A DNA stretch of 64,000 nucleotides from an uncultured Clostridium sp. (lineage in GTDB: Bacteria > Bacillota > Clostridia > Lachnospirales > Lachnospiraceae). The notes beneath the pieces are model-generated. The model was not told the origin of the DNA and searched no databases. It saw nothing but the letters and a program-made list of their open reading frames with translations. The DNA lies in assembly GCA_900549235.1 (NCBI GenBank), contig URNT01000015.1, positions 20,658 through 84,657 of the forward strand, given 5' to 3'. A program made the translations under genes and the position numbers. Below are positions 32,227 to 41,501 of this stretch, piece after piece; positions within the stretch are counted from its first letter, which is position 1, and each line of letters starts with the position of its first letter.

Positions 32227-34398
32227 ATGGGAAAGAAACAGAAAGATAGACAGATAGATGAGACAGCAGGCTTTTCCGTTCGCCTGGCCCGGCTGATCAT
32301 GAGAAAAAAGGGCCTGATCGAAAGCATTTTCACTGTGGGCTGCATTTTTTCACTGATTGCCATGCTGTTTGTGAATGTAAATTATGATCTGACAGAGTAC
32401 CTGCCTAAGACCGCCCCCTCACGGGTGGGGCTGGACCGGATGGAGGAGGAGTTTGGCTATCCGGGAACGGCCAGGCTGATGCTGGAGGATGTGACTCTCT
32501 ATGAGGCAAAGCAGTATAAGGATCAGCTGGAGGCCATAGACGGAGTGGATCAGATCCTTTGGTGTGACAGCCTGGTCAATATATACGCAGGAGAGGATTT
32601 TATCAATGAGTCCGACATAGAGGATTATTACAAGGATGGCTGCGCGGTGATGGACATTACCTTTGACGAGGGAGATACCTCTCAGCGCACCTCGAAGGCC
32701 ATTGATGAGATGAAGGCTGTAACCGGGGAAAAGGGCCGGTATGTGGGAATGGCAGTCCAAACCAAGTCCCTGACGGAAAATGTGGAGAAGGAGATGAGCC
32801 TGATCCTGACAGTTTCTGTCATCATGATCTTTGTAGTGCTTTGCGTTACCACTACAGCCTGGTCAGAGCCATTTTTATTCTTATTTGTAATGGGCGTGGC
32901 TATTCTTTTAAACCGGGGGACCAATATTTTTATCGGCACCGTATCCTTTTTGACCAACAATGTGGCTATGGTGCTGCAGCTGGCTACCTCTATGGATTAC
33001 TCCATCTTCCTGCTGGACGCATTTTCCAGGGAAAGGGAAAAGGGAAAGTCAGACGAGGAGGCCATGACGGGTGCCATCGACGCGGCTATCAACTCCATCT
33101 TTGCCAGCAGCCTGACGACAGTGGTGGGCTTTCTGGCTCTGGTATCCATGAAATTTACCATTGGCTTTGATATGGGCCTGGTACTGGCAAAGGGAATCAT
33201 ATTCAGCCTTCTTACGGTTGTATTTTTAATGCCGGCGGTTATTTTGAAGATCTCCAAATGGAATGAAAAAACAAGGCACCGCCCCTTCCTGCCTTCCTTT
33301 GGCAGGCTCAGCCGCGGAATCTACAAAGGCCGTTACGCGGCGTTAATTATCATGGTTCTTGTGACGGCTCCGGCCTATGTGGCTCAGGGGATGAATGATT
33401 TCCTCTACGGCAACAGCGCTGTGGGAGCCAGTGAGGGAACGGAAGTTTATGCGGATGATGAGGCTATTGTGGCAAAATTCGGGCGAAGCAATATGCTTCT
33501 GGCAGTGTATCCCAACACATCCCCCATTCTGGAAAAGCAGATGTCAGATGAGATCGAGGATCTGCCCTATGTAAAGAGTGTAACCTCCATGGCAAACACC
33601 CTTCCAGAGGGAATCCCGGAGGAATTTCTTCCTTACTCAGTGACCAGCCAGCTTCATACCCAGGACGCCTGCCGGATGCTGATCTACATACGGACAAAAA
33701 CAGAGAGCGCCCAGGCCTTCCGCTGTACGGATGAGATTAAGGGGATCGTGGAACGGTATTATCCTTCCGATTCCTACCTGGTAGGAGAGACGCCTTCCAC
33801 GGAGGACATCAAGACCACCATTACAGAGGACAACGCAAGGGTAAATGCAATGTCTCTGCTGGGTGTATTTCTGGTGGTCATGTTCAGCTTCCGCTCCTTT
33901 GTGGTGCCGGTTCTGGTTATGATCCCCATCGAGGCAGCCATTTTCCTCAATATGGCTATTCCCTATCTCAGAGGAGAGACCATGGTTTACATGGGATATA
34001 TCATTGTCAGCAGCATCCAGCTGGGAGCGACGGTGGATTACTCCATCCTTCTGACCAACAATTATGTGGCCTGCAGGAAGGAGAATGAGAAAAAGAAGGC
34101 CTGCGTCCAGGCGCTGATGATGTCCTGCCCGTCTATTTTTACATCCGGCACCATTATCATTCTGGCAGGCTATATCATTTATTTTATCTCATCTACGGCT
34201 GCCATCGGTGATCTGGGGCATCTCATCGGAAGGGGAGCGCTGTTCAGTGTGATCCTGGTGCTGACGGTGCTGCCGGCCCTGCTGGTGCTCTTTGACCGGA
34301 TCATTATGAGCAACGAATGGGATCGGATCAGAAAATTTTTTGCAAAACGGGCGGAGCGCGGAAGAAACAGGATCAAGGCTCTGGCAAGCGGGAGGTAA
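32227..34398 (+). CDS. MMPL/RND superfamily transporter
   Basis: A 723-residue membrane protein with the duplicated RND topology: TM1 (~38-55), an extracellular loop (~58-185), a bundle of five segments, then a second TM, loop and five-segment bundle. Conserved cores are LATSMDYSIFLLDAFSRE in the first half and LGATVDYSILLTNNYVACR in the second, both with the Asp-Tyr used in proton relay. The family exports lipids, surfactants or drugs. It is linked to a TetR regulator on each side and followed by an exported coiled-coil protein, a likely partner. Substrate unknown. Confidence 0.9.
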   Translation: MGKKQKDRQIDETAGFSVRLARLIMRKKGLIESIFTVGCIFSLIAMLFVNVNYDLTEYLPKTAPSRVGLDRMEEEFGYPGTARLMLEDVTLYEAKQYKDQLEAIDGVDQILWCDSLVNIYAGEDFINESDIEDYYKDGCAVMDITFDEGDTSQRTSKAIDEMKAVTGEKGRYVGMAVQTKSLTENVEKEMSLILTVSVIMIFVVLCVTTTAWSEPFLFLFVMGVAILLNRGTNIFIGTVSFLTNNVAMVLQLATSMDYSIFLLDAFSREREKGKSDEEAMTGAIDAAINSIFASSLTTVVGFLALVSMKFTIGFDMGLVLAKGIIFSLLTVVFLMPAVILKISKWNEKTRHRPFLPSFGRLSRGIYKGRYAALIIMVLVTAPAYVAQGMNDFLYGNSAVGASEGTEVYADDEAIVAKFGRSNMLLAVYPNTSPILEKQMSDEIEDLPYVKSVTSMANTLPEGIPEEFLPYSVTSQLHTQDACRMLIYIRTKTESAQAFRCTDEIKGIVERYYPSDSYLVGETPSTEDIKTTITEDNARVNAMSLLGVFLVVMFSFRSFVVPVLVMIPIEAAIFLNMAIPYLRGETMVYMGYIIVSSIQLGATVDYSILLTNNYVACRKENEKKKACVQALMMSCPSIFTSGTIIILAGYIIYFISSTAAIGDLGHLIGRGALFSVILVLTVLPALLVLFDRIIMSNEWDRIRKFFAKRAERGRNRIKALASGR

Positions 34399-34403
34399 TG
34401 GAA

Positions 34404-36500
34404 ATGAAATACAGACACAGACAGAAAACAGCAGCCGTCCTTGCAGCGGTCATGCTCATCACCGGAGGCGGCATAGAGTCATACGGAGCAGAGCCCCAGG
34501 TTATGACCGATGAGACCATGTATGTGAACCTGGACTATTATGGTACGGCCAGCAAGGTCAATGTGGTAAAGGGATGCAGTCTGAATGGCATAACAGAATT
34601 TACAGATTTTGGAAATTATACAAAGGTGGTCAATATGTCCGGCCAGGAAGAACCCCAGATTCAGGGGGACGCGGTGACCTGGAAACTGCCGAAGGGTACA
34701 AAGGGGCGCTTCTATTATCAGTGCGGTATGGACGAGAGCCAGGTAGAGCTGCCCTGGACCTTTGACGTATCCTATAAGCTGAACGGCGTTCCCATTTCCG
34801 GAGAGGAACTGGCGGGGGCATCCGGCTTGGTGGAAATCCATATTACAGCGGATCCAAATGAAAAGGCCTCCCTTTATTACAGGAACAATATGATGCTGAT
34901 GGTGGCCGTACCGGCGGATCTGACGAAATGCTACAGCGTAGAGGCAGAGGGCTCACAGACCCAGAATCTGGGAGATACGACTGCGGTGGTTTTTTCCGCC
35001 CTTCCGGGAGAGGAAGGAGATTATACAGTCCGCATTGGCACAGACAGCTTTGAAACCACCGGTGTGATCATGGCGATGGTGCCAGGTACGGTTAATGATC
35101 TGGAGCATATCAAAGACCTTAAGGAGGCCAAGGACACCTGGCAGGACGCAGGAGATGAGCTGTATGACAGCCTGGAGCAGATGGCCCGGTCGGTGGAAGC
35201 TATGAGAGACGGCGTGAACCAGATCCAGTCCGGTCTGGCATCCGCAGATGCCGCAAGGGAGACCTGGAGCGGGGCCAAGGATCAGATCCTGGCAGGAAAT
35301 GACGAGACTCTGGCGGCCCTGTCTGCTCTGTCCTCCCAGATGGAGACCATGGTTCCTCATCTTCAGACTGCAAAGGATACTGCTGAGGTGATCCACAACA
35401 GCATGGGAGATCTGGTGGATACCATGGGAGATATGCAGGAGCCTCTGAGGAAACTCCAGACAAGGCTTGAAAATATTAAGAGCAGCACCGGCTCCATGGC
35501 AGAGGAGCTTCCGGCCCTTCAGGAGGAGATCGAAACCATCATCGGCCTGGACGCAAGGCTTCAGGCCAATGAGCAGGCCATTCTCACCGGCCTTAAGGAT
35601 CTGCCGGATCTGCTGGATTCCATTGAAATGGATTACTATGATGAGGAGTGGGAGGAAGAGTATGAGGACGACGACCTGATCATTGATACAGGAGAGCTTC
35701 CTGTGCCGGAAGGCACCCAGAGCAATGCCACCCGTGAGAAAAAAGACGCGCCTATCGTAGGCGATTCAGGAGACCTGACCCTGGACGCGGGAGAACTGAT
35801 GCAGCTTCTGCAGGCCAGGACGGAGGTCCTTGAAAAGGTATCAGAGGACAGCAAAAGCCTTACCGCCTCCATGTCCTCCCTCCTTGACAATACCTCTGAT
35901 TCCGCAAAATACAGCAGCCAGATCGTGGATGACCTGGATTTTCTGATTGAGGATCTGAGGGCCCTCCATGATTCACTGGATATGTATTATCCAGACCTGC
36001 AGGCCGCCCTGGATGACTCAAAGGCACTGGTCAACTGCACCACAGAGGCATTAAACAGCGGCATCAGTACCATGAGCGTTCTGCAGAACACCCTGAAGGC
36101 CTCCAGTGATCAGATAGATGCGGCCGCCAGGGAAAGCCTCAGAGGAAGCATGGAGCTTCTGGATAAGAGCCTGGGCTTCCTTGACAGTACCTCCGCCATG
36201 CGCCAGGCGGGCGCCACTATGAAGGATGTGATGGACCGGGAGCTTGACAAATTCGATACAGAGAACCGTTTCCTTTTTATGGATCCTTCCGCCGAAAAGG
36301 AATCCTTCACCTCCGCCAAAAACCAGGCCCCAAATACCCTTCAGATCATCCTGCGCACCGACGAGATCAGCCTGGATGATGAGGAGGCAAAGACAGCAGA
36401 CGCCGAGGTCCAGGAGGCAGTGGTAAGCCCCTTAAAGAGGATGTGGAATGTGCTTGTAAAAATGTGGCAGGCGATTGTGGAGGTATTTAAAAACAGGTAG
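34404..36500 (+). CDS. Large exported coiled-coil protein linked to the MMPL transporter
   Basis: A 698-residue protein of unknown function. The signal peptide is MKYRHRQKTAAVLAAVMLITGGGIESYGA. Residues ~30-225 are beta-rich (WTFDVSYKLNGVPISGEELAGASG looks like an immunoglobulin-type fold). Residues ~230-620 are long helices with heptads (LEQMARSVEAMRDGVNQIQSGL) interrupted by a very acidic linker (about residue 410). No C-terminal membrane segment is clear; it ends WQAIVEVFKNR, which is amphipathic. ATG 34404 lies 7 bases after GGAGGT; ATG 34398 overlaps the previous stop. The helical part recalls the extracellular part of YhgE/Pip-type proteins, but the membrane segments are missing. Confidence 0.72.
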   Translation: MKYRHRQKTAAVLAAVMLITGGGIESYGAEPQVMTDETMYVNLDYYGTASKVNVVKGCSLNGITEFTDFGNYTKVVNMSGQEEPQIQGDAVTWKLPKGTKGRFYYQCGMDESQVELPWTFDVSYKLNGVPISGEELAGASGLVEIHITADPNEKASLYYRNNMMLMVAVPADLTKCYSVEAEGSQTQNLGDTTAVVFSALPGEEGDYTVRIGTDSFETTGVIMAMVPGTVNDLEHIKDLKEAKDTWQDAGDELYDSLEQMARSVEAMRDGVNQIQSGLASADAARETWSGAKDQILAGNDETLAALSALSSQMETMVPHLQTAKDTAEVIHNSMGDLVDTMGDMQEPLRKLQTRLENIKSSTGSMAEELPALQEEIETIIGLDARLQANEQAILTGLKDLPDLLDSIEMDYYDEEWEEEYEDDDLIIDTGELPVPEGTQSNATREKKDAPIVGDSGDLTLDAGELMQLLQARTEVLEKVSEDSKSLTASMSSLLDNTSDSAKYSSQIVDDLDFLIEDLRALHDSLDMYYPDLQAALDDSKALVNCTTEALNSGISTMSVLQNTLKASSDQIDAAARESLRGSMELLDKSLGFLDSTSAMRQAGATMKDVMDRELDKFDTENRFLFMDPSAEKESFTSAKNQAPNTLQIILRTDEISLDDEEAKTADAEVQEAVVSPLKRMWNVLVKMWQAIVEVFKNR

Positions 36501-36573
36501 AAAACACCGGCAAAATCAGATATAATGCTTACAGAACCATTTTTCAAAGTAAGCATATAAGGAAGGTGCCGCT

Positions 36574-37137
36574 GTGGATACAGGAAAGCAGGAACAGACA
36601 AAATACCGGCTGGCGGAGTCGGTTAAGGAGTGTATGAGGACCGCTTCGGTGGATAAGATTACAGTAAAAAGCATTGTAGAGGGCTGCAAAGTCACAAGGC
36701 AGACCTTTTACAGGAATTTTCTGGATAAATATGACCTGATCAACTGGTATTTTGATAAGCTGGTGCTTCAGTCCTTTGCCCAGATCGGCATGGGCCGCAC
36801 TGTAGGAGAGAGCCTGACCCGGAAGTTTGAATTTATCGCGGAGGAAAAGGTGTTTTTTACCGAGGCTTTCCGGAGCGATGACAGAAACTCCTTAAAAGAA
36901 CACGATTTTGAGCTGATCCTCCAGTTCTACACTGACCTGATCGCCAGAAGGACCAGCAAGCCTTTGACAGAGGAGCTGCAGTTTCTTCTGGAAATGTATT
37001 GCCGGGGTTCCGTCTATATGACGGTAAAATGGGTTCTTGGAGGGATGAAGGATTCTCCCGCCCAGATGTCCGCGAAGCTGGTGGATGCCATTCCTCCAAA
37101 GCTGGCCAGCGTATTTGAAGAACTGCATCTTTTGTGA
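36574..37137 (+). CDS. TetR family regulator (DhaS-like)
   Basis: A 187-residue regulator starting at GTG 36574, 7 bases after AAGGAAGG (36559-36566). The HTH is DKITVKSIVEGCKVTRQTFYRNFLDKYDLINWYF; the TFYRNFLDKYDL ending and the C-terminal domain resemble TetR proteins of the DhaS type. It lies 73 bases after the coiled-coil gene on the same strand and may be the last gene of that unit, giving the locus a regulator at each end. Confidence 0.85.
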   Translation: MDTGKQEQTKYRLAESVKECMRTASVDKITVKSIVEGCKVTRQTFYRNFLDKYDLINWYFDKLVLQSFAQIGMGRTVGESLTRKFEFIAEEKVFFTEAFRSDDRNSLKEHDFELILQFYTDLIARRTSKPLTEELQFLLEMYCRGSVYMTVKWVLGGMKDSPAQMSAKLVDAIPPKLASVFEELHLL

Positions 37138-37173
37138 GATGTGCACATAAAAAAATGGAAAACTGCACAAATT

Positions 37174-37220
37174 AAAAATAAAAGTGACAGACAGAAGGGT
37201 TTGTCACTTTTATTTTTTTA
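37174..37220. terminator. Strong bidirectional terminator
   Basis: AAAAATAAAAGTGACA (37174-37189) pairs perfectly with TGTCACTTTTATTTTT (37202-37217), then TT. The A-run on the 5' side also makes it work on the minus strand. Confidence 0.9.
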
Positions 37221-37230
37221 CCGAATTTGT

Positions 37231-37236
37231 TATAAT
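37231..37236 (+). promoter_or_regulatory. -10 element of the FucO-like gene
   Basis: TATAAT, 34 bases upstream of the ATG. No convincing -35 is seen; the -35 region falls in the 3' arm of the preceding terminator. Confidence 0.4.
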
Positions 37237-37269
37237 ATTAACAGAAAAAAGGGAAAAGGAGAATGGGTT

Positions 37270-38418
37270 ATGTCAAACAGAATCGTATTAAATGAAACCT
37301 CCTATCATGGAGCAGGCGCCATTAAAGAGATCGCAAATGAGGCAAAGGCAAGAGCATTTAAGAAGGCATTTGTATGCTCTGATCCGGATCTGCTCCGTTT
37401 TAAGGTAACGGAAAAGGTGACAGACGTGCTTGAGGAGGCAGGGCTTGCTTATGAGATCTACTCCGATATTAAGCCGAATCCAACCATCGAAAACGTGCAG
37501 ACCGGTGTTGCCGCCTATAAGGCCTCCGGCGCAGATTATATCATCGCCATCGGCGGAGGTTCCTCTATGGATACAGCCAAGGCCATCGGCATTATTATCG
37601 CAAATCCTGAATTTGAGGATGTAAGGAGCTTAGAGGGAGTTGCCCCCACAAAGAATCCTTCCGTTCCGATTATCGCAGTTCCCACCACAGCAGGTACAGC
37701 CGCTGAGGTTACCATCAACTATGTAATTACGGACGTTGAGAAGAAGCGCAAATTTGTCTGCGTCGATACCCATGACATCCCTGTTGTGGCAGTGGTGGAT
37801 CCGGATATGATGTCCTCTATGCCAAAGGGACTGACCGCCTCCACCGGTATGGATGCTCTGACTCATGCCATCGAGGGATACATCACAAAGGGCGCCTGGG
37901 AAATGACTGATATGTTCCACTTAAAGGCCATCGAGCTGATTGCGAAGCATTTAAGAGGGGCCTGCGAAAATACCAAGGAGGGCCGCGAGGGTATGGCTCT
38001 GGGCCAGTACATTGCCGGCATGGGCTTCTCCAATGTAGGACTTGGCATCGTTCACTCCATGGCGCACAGCCTGGGCGCCGTTTATGACACTCCTCATGGC
38101 GTTGCCAATGCCATCCTGCTTCCAACCGTTATGGAATACAACGCTCCCTGCACTGGTGAGAAATACCGGGACATTGCTATTGCCATGGGCGTAGAGGGCG
38201 CGGCCGCCATGACACAGGAGGAGTACAGGAAAGCAGCCGTAGAGGCAGTGAAGAAGTTGTCTGCTGATGTAGGCATTCCCGCTGACTTAAAGGAAATCGT
38301 AAAGCCTGAGGATGTGGATTTCCTGGCGCAGTCCGCTATGGACGATGCCTGCAGGCCGGGCAACCCCAAGGATCCCACCTTTGAGGATATTAAGGCATTG
38401 TATCTGTCACTGATGTAA
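37270..38418 (+). CDS. fucO: Iron-containing alcohol dehydrogenase, lactaldehyde reductase type
   Basis: A 382-residue group III alcohol dehydrogenase, the length of FucO. GGGSSMDTAKAIG (near residue 97) binds NAD; iron ligands lie in GMDALTHAIEGY and GIVHSMAHSLGAVYDTPHGVANAILLP. By homology it reduces lactaldehyde to propane-1,2-diol in fucose or rhamnose breakdown, though related enzymes act on butanol or glycerol and no deoxysugar genes are nearby. ATG 37270 follows AAAAGGAG. The gene appears monocistronic, with a terminator on each side. Confidence 0.88.
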   Translation: MSNRIVLNETSYHGAGAIKEIANEAKARAFKKAFVCSDPDLLRFKVTEKVTDVLEEAGLAYEIYSDIKPNPTIENVQTGVAAYKASGADYIIAIGGGSSMDTAKAIGIIIANPEFEDVRSLEGVAPTKNPSVPIIAVPTTAGTAAEVTINYVITDVEKKRKFVCVDTHDIPVVAVVDPDMMSSMPKGLTASTGMDALTHAIEGYITKGAWEMTDMFHLKAIELIAKHLRGACENTKEGREGMALGQYIAGMGFSNVGLGIVHSMAHSLGAVYDTPHGVANAILLPTVMEYNAPCTGEKYRDIAIAMGVEGAAAMTQEEYRKAAVEAVKKLSADVGIPADLKEIVKPEDVDFLAQSAMDDACRPGNPKDPTFEDIKALYLSLM

Positions 38419-38435
38419 GAGGCAGAGTGACTGTT

Positions 38436-38468
38436 AAGAGCCGTTCGGTTATGGACGGCTCTTTTCTT
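38436..38468 (+). terminator. Terminator of the FucO-like gene
   Basis: AAGAGCCGT (38436-38444) pairs perfectly with ACGGCTCTT (38455-38463), followed by TTCTT. Confidence 0.85.
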
Positions 38469-38520
38469 AATCCCTTTTTTATGGTAAAATGAGTGGACAG
38501 ATTGGAAAGGAGATTAGACA

Positions 38521-39312
38521 ATGGCATTTTTAATTGAAGTAAAAGACAAAGATGGAGCAGTTAAGGCAGAACACAGCGGGGAGAATCAGGTCATCCTTGC
38601 GTGGGACGGAGAATATAAGCAGGGGGACCGGATCGAGGTGATCCTTCCGGAGGCAGGCCGCTTTTATATCCTGCGGATCGATGATACCATGGATGAGGCA
38701 TTTATTTATGCGGTCAGGGAGAAGCTGGTATTTGACATTCCCTTTGAGGAAAAAAGGCTGTCCTACAATCCCAAGGCATTTACAGGTGAGCGCCATTACC
38801 TGACGGTACGCTATGCCTGTGACTATGAAATCCGCGCTTATAAGAACCTGGCTCTGAATCCGGCGGACCAGCATGGAGATACCGGATATTATCCTCATGC
38901 ATCGGCTAATGTGGAGACAAGAGGAGAGTCCGTATTTGCCGCAAGAAATGCAATCGACGGCATAAAGGCAAATCTCTCACATGGAAGCTGGCCCTATGAA
39001 TCCTGGGGGATCAACCGTCAGGATGACGCGAAAATGACCCTGGAGTTCGGTCGTCCTGTCGATTTTGATGAGATCGTGCTGTATACAAGAGCGGACTTCC
39101 CTCATGACAACTGGTGGGTAAGCGTTACCTTTGAATTTTCAGATGGCACCAGGGAGACAGTGGCCCTTGAAAAGAGCCTGGAGCCTCACCGGATCCGCCT
39201 GACCAAAAAGGGGATTACCTGGCTGACCTTTGGTGAGCTTATCAAAGCAGATGATCCTTCTCCATTCCCGGCTCTGACTCAGATTGAAGTATATGGAACT
39301 GAAAAACAGTAG
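38521..39312 (+). CDS. Protein with discoidin-like (F5/8 type C-like) C-terminal domain
   Basis: A 263-residue protein without signal peptide. The N-terminal half (VKDKDGAVKAEHSG...GRFYILRIDDTMDEAFIY) is beta-rich and unrecognised. The C-terminal half has the galactose-binding/discoidin pattern: NLALNPADQ, SVFAARNAIDGIKAN, YESWGINRQDDAKMTLEFGRPVDFDEIVLYTRADFPHDNWWVSVTFEFSDG. Such domains bind carbohydrate but usually occur in secreted glycosidases, so a small cytoplasmic version is unusual. AAAGGAG precedes the ATG. It stands alone; its function is unknown. Confidence 0.75.
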   Translation: MAFLIEVKDKDGAVKAEHSGENQVILAWDGEYKQGDRIEVILPEAGRFYILRIDDTMDEAFIYAVREKLVFDIPFEEKRLSYNPKAFTGERHYLTVRYACDYEIRAYKNLALNPADQHGDTGYYPHASANVETRGESVFAARNAIDGIKANLSHGSWPYESWGINRQDDAKMTLEFGRPVDFDEIVLYTRADFPHDNWWVSVTFEFSDGTRETVALEKSLEPHRIRLTKKGITWLTFGELIKADDPSPFPALTQIEVYGTEKQ

Positions 39313-39386
39313 TTATATGACGCTTTTTATTGCATAATCCGTAACTGGATAATGTTGGAGAGTACAGCTGCATAGCCGTCCTGGAT

Positions 39387-39414
39387 TTTACATATAATTT
39401 ACATACACTTTACA
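39387..39414 (+). promoter_or_regulatory. Pho box (PhoP direct repeats)
   Basis: Three TTTACA copies (39387-39392, 39398-39403, 39409-39414) recur every 11 bp, the spacing of Bacillus PhoP TTAACA-type repeats. They lie just upstream of the promoter at 39434 and of a Na/Pi transporter gene. Phosphate-starvation activation is inferred. Confidence 0.75.
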
Positions 39415-39433
39415 AAGACCAAAACAAACTGTA

Positions 39434-39462
39434 TTGACGAGATATGAAATATCCCGTATAAT
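39434..39462 (+). promoter_or_regulatory. Promoter of the Na/Pi transporter gene
   Basis: TTGACG (39434-39439), 17 bp, TATAAT (39457-39462). It gives a leader of about 240 bases. Confidence 0.75.
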
Positions 39463-39582
39463 GAGTATGTTAAGATTTAGTAAAGCTTTCGTAAAAGAAG
39501 AGTAAAGAACAGGAAAAGAGGTTACGGATCAGCTATGGAATATCATTCCCTCTGTGACAATGGCCTGAGGCTTTTATAGATG

Positions 39583-39631
39583 AGACATAACCTGCGATCC
39601 CTTAAGGATGGCAGGCTGTGTCTTATTTTTT
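39583..39631 (+). terminator. Intrinsic terminator inside the Na/Pi transporter leader
   Basis: AGACATAACCTGC (39583-39595) pairs with GCAGGCTGTGTCT (39611-39623), 12 of 13 pairs including one G-U, followed by TATTTTTT. It lies 80 bases before the start codon, so it must be bypassed for expression. The upstream leader contains AGGTTA (about 39519-39524), complementary to TAACCT of the 5' arm, a possible antiterminator. Nothing else is recognised in 39313-39712. Confidence 0.7.
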
Positions 39632-39712
39632 GCCCATGCTGCGGAAACAGGACTCATATCCATATGCGGATAATAGCGAGCCTCCTTCTGTGAGACAAAA
39701 GGAGAAAAAGAA

Positions 39713-41362
39713 ATGGGAGTTGAATTGCTTTTAGGCCTCTTGGGAGGTCTTGCCCTGTTCCTCTACGGTATGCAGATGATGAGCACCAACCTGGAGGCAG
39801 TAGCAGGGAATCGTATGAAGCAGATTTTGGAGCGCCTTACGGCCAACCGCTTTCTGGGCGTACTGGTAGGCGCGGGTATTACCGCTCTGATCCAGTCCTC
39901 ATCGGCCACTACTGTTATGACGGTAGGCTTTGTAAATTCAGGGCTGATGAGCCTTAAGCAGGCAGTATGGATCATTATGGGCGCCAATGTGGGAACCACC
40001 ATCACAGGACAGCTGATCGCTCTTGATGTGGGAGCCCTGGCTCCGCTGATCGCCTTTGTAGGCGTGGCACTGCTGGTATTTGTGAAAAATAAAAAAGTAC
40101 AGCATATAGGAGGCATCGTAGCCGGTATCGGTGTTTTGTTTATTGGTATGGGCATGATGAGTGACGCCATGGTGCCCTTAAGGGATTCACAGACTTTTGT
40201 GGATATGGTGACCAAGTTCAGCAATCCTCTGCTGGGGATTCTGGTGGGTGCTGTATTTACTGCTATCATCCAGTCCTCCTCTGCGTCTGTGGGTATCCTT
40301 CAGGCACTGGCCATGAGCGGCGTTATTGACCTTCACAGCGCGGTATTCGTATTATTCGGACAGAATATCGGGACCTGTATCACCGCTTTGTTAGCTTCTA
40401 TCGGCACCACACGGAACGCCAAGCGTACTACAGTGATTCATTTGATGTTCAACATCATCGGTACTGTTATTTTTGTAACCCTGTGTATCCTGACTCCGTT
40501 TACAGACTGGATGATTGCTCTTGCGCCCGGCAATCCGGTGGCTCAGATCGCCAACGTGCATACCATCTTTAACCTGAGCACCACTATTATCCTGCTTCCT
40601 TTTGGCAGCATGCTTGAGAAGCTGGCGATTTGTATCCTTCCGGATAAGGATGTGGTGGTGAAGGATGCAGACAGATGGTTTGAGGATCTGATGGCTTCCA
40701 AGCATCACCTGGGTGTATCCACCATAGCCATTAACCAGATTCATGATGAGATCAAGACTATGTTGGAGGCGGCAGCCAGGAATGTATCGGACAGTTTTAA
40801 GGCGGTAGAGAGCGGACTGGACGAGGAGAACCTGCAGGCAATTTCCGACCGGGAGGAGGAGATCGACCTCAGCAATATGCGTCTGTCCCAGAAGATCTCC
40901 AAGATCCTGGTACTGGATCAGACTCCCAGGGACATTGACACACTGAATCGTATGTATACAATCCTGGGAAATATCGAGCGGATCGGCGACCATGCCATGA
41001 ACCTGGCTGAGTATGCGGAAACCATCGAACAGAAGGGATTGAATTTCTCTGACTTTGCCCGCAAGGAGCTTCTGGTAATGGAAGAATCCTGCGCAGAAGG
41101 AATGGCCCAGCTGTTAAAAGCTGCTGTGGGAGATCCTGAGTTCAAGCTTGCTTCCGTAGCAGAGGCAGAGCAGAAGATCGATGACATCACAAGAACCTTC
41201 CGCCAGAACCAGATCGACCGCATGAGAGCAGGAAACTGCAACGTAGAGTGCTCGATCCTGTATTCGGAGATGCTGACCGATTACGAGAGAATCGGAGATC
41301 ATATGCTGAATATTGCGGAGGCGTATGCTGCGATTGAGTGGTCTGGGGAAGGGACTGTATAA
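39713..41362 (+). CDS. Na+/phosphate cotransporter with PhoU-like C-terminal domain (YjbB/NptA family)
   Basis: A 549-residue protein. Residues 1-310 have paired Na/Pi repeats with QSSSATTVMTVGFVNSG and QSSSASVGILQALAMSG, the QSSS signature of NaPi-II transporters, and about eight membrane segments. From ~340 there is a PhoU-like helical domain (ILGNIERIGDHAMNLAEYAE and YSEMLTDYERIGDHMLNIAEA). It moves phosphate across the membrane using sodium; the PhoU part probably links activity to phosphate signalling. Its promoter has PhoP repeats. AAAAGGAG precedes the ATG. Confidence 0.93.
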   Translation: MGVELLLGLLGGLALFLYGMQMMSTNLEAVAGNRMKQILERLTANRFLGVLVGAGITALIQSSSATTVMTVGFVNSGLMSLKQAVWIIMGANVGTTITGQLIALDVGALAPLIAFVGVALLVFVKNKKVQHIGGIVAGIGVLFIGMGMMSDAMVPLRDSQTFVDMVTKFSNPLLGILVGAVFTAIIQSSSASVGILQALAMSGVIDLHSAVFVLFGQNIGTCITALLASIGTTRNAKRTTVIHLMFNIIGTVIFVTLCILTPFTDWMIALAPGNPVAQIANVHTIFNLSTTIILLPFGSMLEKLAICILPDKDVVVKDADRWFEDLMASKHHLGVSTIAINQIHDEIKTMLEAAARNVSDSFKAVESGLDEENLQAISDREEEIDLSNMRLSQKISKILVLDQTPRDIDTLNRMYTILGNIERIGDHAMNLAEYAETIEQKGLNFSDFARKELLVMEESCAEGMAQLLKAAVGDPEFKLASVAEAEQKIDDITRTFRQNQIDRMRAGNCNVECSILYSEMLTDYERIGDHMLNIAEAYAAIEWSGEGTV

Positions 41363-41381
41363 AGAAAGAGTTATAGTGAAT

Positions 41382-41423
41382 AGGCAGGAAGTTTTTGATA
41401 AAGGAGACTTTCCTGCCTGTTTT
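41382..41423 (+). terminator. Terminator of the Na/Pi transporter gene
   Basis: AGGCAGGAA (41382-41390) pairs with TTCCTGCCT (41410-41418), followed by GTTTTG. Confidence 0.75.
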
Positions 41424-41425
41424 GC

Positions 41426-41454
41426 TTGACACAGGTAACTCGGTTTACTATGAT
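41426..41454 (+). promoter_or_regulatory. Promoter of the nucleoside importer operon
   Basis: TTGACA (41426-41431), 17 bp, TATGAT (41449-41454), directly after the preceding terminator. Confidence 0.8.
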
Positions 41455-41501
41455 ACAAAGAAAGGCATATTTTTAGACAATCGTCCAGAAGGAGGGACAA
41501 A

